From the NCBI GenBank assembly GCA_022712475.1, contig JALAGK010000241.1:1-10064 (forward strand): 10,064 nucleotides of DNA, written 5' to 3'. This document shows positions 6,027-10,064 of the stretch, piece by piece. Position 1 is the first letter of the stretch. Every line of letters starts with the position of its first letter. Source of the stretch: Enterobacteriaceae bacterium. Lineage in GTDB: Bacteria > Pseudomonadota > Gammaproteobacteria > Enterobacterales > Enterobacteriaceae. The notes below the pieces were generated by a model. It worked only from the letters and a program-made list of their open reading frames with translations, had not been told where the DNA came from and did not search any database. Position numbers and translations under genes: made by a program.

Positions 6027-9000
6027 CTATTTTGCGCCATTCTCACGCGGCTGGCGTAATACTTCATTAATCTGCGGCTGGTCAATCGGCCCGGTAATGC
6101 GATAACGCAGTACCGAAATTTTGCTCCACAGCGGCCCAAGCACCTTGCTTGCAGCAAACACAGCAGCGCCAACTATCGGGTTCACCGCAAAAGCCGCAGC
6201 CACCCCCACCGTTGCAGAAATTTCGGGCGCGACAACGGCTTCAATATTGAGCTCACGCTTCACCAGGTTAACGGTGCCTTTCATGGCGATATCCGCCTCG
6301 AGGCCGTCTATCAAGGTATCATCGGTGTGCATGATACCGTCCTTTATCCAGGCGTTGCTGCGGATACCATCAAAATAGAAGCCATCGCCAAAGGTATCGC
6401 TGAAGTCAAAACGCAGCTTGCGCATCAGTGCATCAAAACTCAACAGACGCAGTACCTGGCCCGCATGACCGGTTCCCAAATCAGCAATTTCACCTTTGCC
6501 GAGGCTGCTGCGTAAAATGCCATTGAGCGAAGCCTCTTCGGGTTTCCAGGGGACATTGCGCCAGTGCAGATCGTAATCCACATCGAACGACGAACCCTGA
6601 ATGGGGCTGTTCGCGCCAAAAAAATTCACCGCTGAATCAAGACGTTTTCCCTTCAGTTTGCCCTTGAGCGACGTGCGCTGACCGTCAGTACGGTTTACCC
6701 ATTCACCGTCGGCATCAAGCCGTGCGAAACCAGTATCCATCACGCCGTTACTCAGCTTAAGCGTATCGCCGTTTATCTCAATGTCGGCATCCACACGCCC
6801 ATATTTTTGCCCCCATAGCCAACATTCAGCACAACGCAGCGCAAGGTTTGGCCAACGGCTGAAATCCACGCGCGAGTTACCTGCAAGTACTGTCGGCGTG
6901 GCACCGTTAACTACGCTGTCCTGAGTGGGGTTGTAATAGAGATAGTTGATATCCGCCTGCCAGGCAGCGTTATCGCGCATGGTGAGCGTGCCGTTAAGCT
7001 CCCGCCCCTGCACACTGATGCGCGTACCGCCGCTTACTGACTGCGACACCAGGCTCAGGTTGTTCCAGCGTTGCCCACCGAGCATCAGCGCAGATGTACG
7101 TAGCGTGATAGCCTGGGGAAATTGAGCATTTTCACTCACTTCCTGCGCCGCGCCCTGCTGGAACAACGCCAGCCATTCACCACCATCAAGCGGCGGCAGG
7201 TTCAGCTCAATACCGCCATGTTGTGGCAGTGCCGGCTGTGTTTTGCTGTCAGTCACCCAAATGGCACGGTCGAGGCGTAATTTTTCGCCCAACAACCAGC
7301 GGCTGTTAAAACGCCCGCTGCCGCCCGCGCGAGCGGTTAAATCAAAATGCTTCAGATCGCCTTTGGCAATCACATTGACCGGCAACGCGGCACCCGCAGG
7401 TTTATCCAGCGGAGATGGTAAGTGACTACTCACACTCTTCAGGTCTCCGTTCAATTCAACGTTATAACTGGGGCTTGCATGGTAAGGCAGATCGATAGCC
7501 ACTTTACCTTTCCAGGGCACGCTGCCTTTAAGTGCTTTATTCAGCGCGGGTGGCAAAACGCCGGTGGCCGCAGGCTGCCAGTTACCGTTAAGGTTAACCC
7601 CCACCTCATAAACTCTAGGCCCTTCACGTGTGGTGAAATCGAGGTTTAGTGGTTGATTGAACCAGCGGGCTGTCAACGGTTTGCTCACCAGATTGCCGTT
7701 TTCAAAGCTGAAACTGCCGCTGAGGTTCTCCAGCGTACTGTCAATGGGTTTAATCAACAGTGAGTTGTTACGAAGCTGCACATCACCTTTTGCCGTAACC
7801 TGCTCGCCGTCGAGCGGAATATCAAGATGTAAGTGGGCGCTCACATCACCACTAATTTGCAGCTCGTCGAGCGCGGCAGCAAGAGAGTCATCCAACGGCG
7901 TGTCTTTGAAATAGGGTCCGACGGCGCCACCGGGACCATTGATATCGGCATCAATCAGTAGCTTTTCACGGGCATAGTCAGGAATGGCAGCGGTCAGAGC
8001 CGTGGCCCTCACACCGCCCAGCATGACTGCAGGTGCCTTCATCCACAGCCCGTCATTAAGGAAGTCGAGCTCGATGTCGAGATTTTGTAGCGCAGGCCAG
8101 CCGGGCTGGAAGGCAAAGGTGGCGTTACGCAGCGGCACCAGCACTTCAAACTGCCCTTCATTGTGCTTGTACGGGAATAACTTAGGGTTGCCGCCGTAGA
8201 CCAGCGTGGCGTTATCCACCTGCCCGCCCTGAATGGCGCCACTGAGGTATTCCACCAGCTTCTTACCCATCAGGTTTTCAGGGAAATAGCGCCAGGCCTG
8301 ACCGGCATCTGTGGTGCGAATACCCGCAAGGATACTCAGCCACGGCACATCGTCTTTTGGCTGAACATAGCGAAAATCACCGCTGGCCCTAACCGCATTG
8401 GCCTGCACGTCAATGTTTTTACCCATGAGGCTAAATCCGCGCTCATTGTTAAGCCAGCCCACCGTCGCCTTGCCGGAAGCAATTTCCAGTGGTACGGGAA
8501 ACACACCGATGTAAGGCATATGCGCATTTTGCATAGCAACGTCCAACTGCCCGTTTTCCAGGCTGCCATTGATGCTACCGGCCAAGTGTTGCACACCTGG
8601 CAGCAGTTTCCACTGCTGCCAGGTCACATCTTTCCACTGTCCTTGCAGGCGGGTTTTCTGTAGCTGACGAAGGGGAATATCCAGCGCCAGCGCCGCTACC
8701 TGGCCTTTAGGCTGCATTGTCTTCCAGATTTCGGTGGCCCGTGGCGCAAACTTCTCTGCCACAGGCATCAACGGCCCCAGCTTCTCCAGCTGCATATTGC
8801 TGGCACGCACGCGCAACTCCTCGCTGCGCTCACCGTTCGGGCCGCCGACCTGCTGCGCCGGGAGCCAGCCCAGCGTCAGCGAGCCTTGCGGCCATTTTTG
8901 TCCGTCAATGGCAATACGCGTATCCGGCACGGCGACCTGCCAGCCACCGTCCATTTTGCTGACGTGTGCGGTGAGGTTATCAACAGTAAGGCGGTGTGCG

Positions 9001-9821
9001 CTGGCATCTGCGGGCCAGCTGGCCCCCCCCTGTTTTAACCACAGGTCACCGCCACTCGGTGCGCCGCCCTCGACCTGCATCCAGCCTTCAAGGCTAAAAC
9101 GCGCATTACTGAGTTCAATTTTTTCATTCAACCAACGGCTGAGCCACGGCGTGACATCCACATCGTCAGCCTGCATCCACACTGTACCGTTGCTGAGCAG
9201 TCCCTGCTCGTCGCGTAAGTCCATACGCATGCGCACAATGCCATGTTGACCGGTAAAACTCGATAAACTGATTTGCCCTTCGGCACGGTGACGGTTACGG
9301 CTGTTAAGCCAGGTAAGCTGGGGAATGGTAAGGTCGGCACGCTGGCCAGAGGGGGTAACAAAACTAACGTTGCTGTCGCGCAGGTCGAAATGGTCAAACT
9401 GATTCAGAAACAGGTCAGCAATACGTCCAGGTTCAATCTCGCCATCGCTATTTTGCGCCAGCGGCTCAAAGATATGCATGCGCAGCTGGTAAAAGGTGAG
9501 ATCGCGAAACTGCCAGCGCAGGTGCAGCAAGCTCTGCCAGATATCAAGCGCCAGCGTTACGCGCTGGACTTCAAGACTACCGCCGTCTTTAAGGCCGGTA
9601 CGCAGATTGCGTACGTCGAGCGTCGGACCAAAATTCTGCCAAGCTGCATCCACACGCTCAACGGAAATCGGCACACCCGCAACACGCTCAATTTTCTCCA
9701 CCAGCGCAGGCCGCCACGTATTGAGATGCGGCAACAGCAAACGCAGACCACTCACCAGTAGCGCGACAACAACAACCAACGTTGCGCCCGTGAGTAGCAA
9801 TATGCCCGGCAGTCGCCTCAC
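6027..9821 (-). CDS. yhdP: YhdP, AsmA-like envelope phospholipid transport protein
   Basis: About 1264 residues from the GTG at 9821; E. coli YhdP is 1266. It belongs to the AsmA-like family with TamB and YdbH, three partly redundant proteins that E. coli uses to move phospholipid from the inner to the outer membrane. One N-terminal membrane anchor (about 4-27: LPGILLLTGATLVVVVALLVSGLRLLLPHL) is followed by a very long periplasmic part rich in beta strands, expected to form a hydrophobic groove, and a conserved C-terminal segment (VVAPEISATVGVAAAFAVNP through GPLWSKISVLRYRITGPIDQP). Start choice: an ATG eight codons upstream is also open, but the GTG gives the family N-terminus (RRLPGILLL) and has AAGGAG seven bases upstream. 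It follows rng by 31 bases, so the two are likely co-transcribed. It ends in TAG. A run of eight G on the coding strand (9023-9030) is in frame. Confidence 0.95.
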   Translation of the reverse strand: MRRLPGILLLTGATLVVVVALLVSGLRLLLPHLNTWRPALVEKIERVAGVPISVERVDAAWQNFGPTLDVRNLRTGLKDGGSLEVQRVTLALDIWQSLLHLRWQFRDLTFYQLRMHIFEPLAQNSDGEIEPGRIADLFLNQFDHFDLRDSNVSFVTPSGQRADLTIPQLTWLNSRNRHRAEGQISLSSFTGQHGIVRMRMDLRDEQGLLSNGTVWMQADDVDVTPWLSRWLNEKIELSNARFSLEGWMQVEGGAPSGGDLWLKQGGASWPADASAHRLTVDNLTAHVSKMDGGWQVAVPDTRIAIDGQKWPQGSLTLGWLPAQQVGGPNGERSEELRVRASNMQLEKLGPLMPVAEKFAPRATEIWKTMQPKGQVAALALDIPLRQLQKTRLQGQWKDVTWQQWKLLPGVQHLAGSINGSLENGQLDVAMQNAHMPYIGVFPVPLEIASGKATVGWLNNERGFSLMGKNIDVQANAVRASGDFRYVQPKDDVPWLSILAGIRTTDAGQAWRYFPENLMGKKLVEYLSGAIQGGQVDNATLVYGGNPKLFPYKHNEGQFEVLVPLRNATFAFQPGWPALQNLDIELDFLNDGLWMKAPAVMLGGVRATALTAAIPDYAREKLLIDADINGPGGAVGPYFKDTPLDDSLAAALDELQISGDVSAHLHLDIPLDGEQVTAKGDVQLRNNSLLIKPIDSTLENLSGSFSFENGNLVSKPLTARWFNQPLNLDFTTREGPRVYEVGVNLNGNWQPAATGVLPPALNKALKGSVPWKGKVAIDLPYHASPSYNVELNGDLKSVSSHLPSPLDKPAGAALPVNVIAKGDLKHFDLTARAGGSGRFNSRWLLGEKLRLDRAIWVTDSKTQPALPQHGGIELNLPPLDGGEWLALFQQGAAQEVSENAQFPQAITLRTSALMLGGQRWNNLSLVSQSVSGGTRISVQGRELNGTLTMRDNAAWQADINYLYYNPTQDSVVNGATPTVLAGNSRVDFSRWPNLALRCAECWLWGQKYGRVDADIEINGDTLKLSNGVMDTGFARLDADGEWVNRTDGQRTSLKGKLKGKRLDSAVNFFGANSPIQGSSFDVDYDLHWRNVPWKPEEASLNGILRSSLGKGEIADLGTGHAGQVLRLLSFDALMRKLRFDFSDTFGDGFYFDGIRSNAWIKDGIMHTDDTLIDGLEADIAMKGTVNLVKRELNIEAVVAPEISATVGVAAAFAVNPIVGAAVFAASKVLGPLWSKISVLRYRITGPIDQPQINEVLRQPRENGAK

Positions 9822-9828
9822 CCTTGAA

Positions 9829-9834
9829 CTCCTT
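9829..9834 (-). promoter_or_regulatory. Ribosome binding site that decides the yhdP start
   Basis: AAGGAG on the minus strand lies seven bases upstream of the GTG at 9821. The longer in-frame ATG at 9845 would place this Shine-Dalgarno inside the coding region and would leave only seven bases after the rng stop. The site therefore supports the GTG start. Confidence 0.8.
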
Positions 9835-9852
9835 GTCTGCGGCAATGCCGCA

Positions 9853-10064
9853 TTACATCATGACAACGTCAAACTGCTCCTGATTGTAGAGCGGTTCAAT
9901 CTGAACTTTGACTTGCTTACCTACGAAGATTTCGACTTCTGCCAGTGCATGGGACTCTTCGCCTTTCAGCGCTTCAGCAACCGTGGGAGAAGCATAGACC
10001 AGGAAACGATCGGTATCGTAGGCATGATGTACACGCACAATTTCACGCATGACTTCATAACACA
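9853..10064 (-). CDS. rng: RNase G, C-terminal part (gene runs off the window)
   Basis: Only the last 69 complete codons and the TAA stop are visible. The frame stays open through the right edge; upstream of the internal Met it reads Cys-Tyr-Glu-Val, as in the family (CYEIMREIVRVHHAY in E. coli). The visible end, ALAEVEIFVGKQVKVQIEPL then YNQEQFDVVMM, is almost identical to the E. coli RNase G tail. RNase G (also CafA) is a cytoplasmic endoribonuclease of the RNase E/G family that helps mature the 5' end of 16S rRNA and degrades some mRNAs. The catalytic S1, DNase I-like and zinc-link parts lie outside the window. The internal ATG at 10050 is not the start. yhdP follows after 31 bases on the same strand. 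Confidence 0.95.
   Translation of the reverse strand, partial: CYEVMREIVRVHHAYDTDRFLVYASPTVAEALKGEESHALAEVEIFVGKQVKVQIEPLYNQEQFDVVMM

Noticed and set aside
8734..9249. 171-residue open frame on the plus strand, antisense to yhdP
   Set aside because: It lies inside a conserved gene on the other strand, is Ser/Pro/Arg-rich shadow sequence, and shows no motif.
9822..9845. Longer yhdP start at the ATG, adding eight residues
   Set aside because: The AAGGAG motif sits seven bases before the GTG at 9821, and the family begins at RRLPGILL; the extra residues match nothing.
1..10064. A new defence, mobile or biosynthetic system
   Set aside because: All coding sequence is accounted for by conserved enterobacterial genes in a standard order; there are no transposase, integrase, toxin or repeat-array signals, and no composition break that I can see.

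Overview
The window is ordinary chromosomal DNA from a member of the Enterobacteriaceae. Every gene reads as a near full-length homologue of an Escherichia coli K-12 gene, in the same order and orientation as I remember for the rng-yhdP-tldD-aaeR-aaeXAB region. Several residues differ from E. coli in each protein (for example YhdP starts VRRLPGILLLTGATLV and AaeB starts [13 protein letters not shown]), so it is a related genus rather than E. coli itself. I cannot name the species from the sequence alone. I see no insertion sequence, phage gene, tRNA, rRNA or CRISPR array.

Reading from the right edge along the minus strand: the last 70 or so codons of rng (RNase G), then yhdP (a giant AsmA-like envelope protein), a 205-base gap with two inverted repeats, and tldD (the metallopeptidase subunit of TldD/TldE). 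Then comes aaeR on the plus strand, convergent with tldD and separated from it by 30 bases that are mostly a perfect hairpin. aaeR is divergent from the minus-strand operon aaeX-aaeA-aaeB. The 181-base aaeR/aaeX gap holds a perfect TATAAT box and a strong CRP-like palindrome. The left 108 bases are the 3' flank of aaeB, with a hairpin and a possible ribosome binding site for the next gene outside the window.

Functionally, AaeA (periplasmic adaptor) and AaeB (inner-membrane FUSC-family pump) form an aromatic carboxylic acid efflux system, AaeX is a small membrane protein of unknown role, and AaeR is the LysR-type regulator. rng and yhdP are closely spaced and probably co-transcribed; tldD may be read from the same message or from its own leader.

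The most notable deviation is at the aaeA/aaeB junction. aaeA has no stop codon where the family ends (after HRLREFG). It reads 43 codons further, out of frame, into aaeB. One base of difference would restore a stop just before the aaeB ATG. I found no evidence of a previously undescribed system here.
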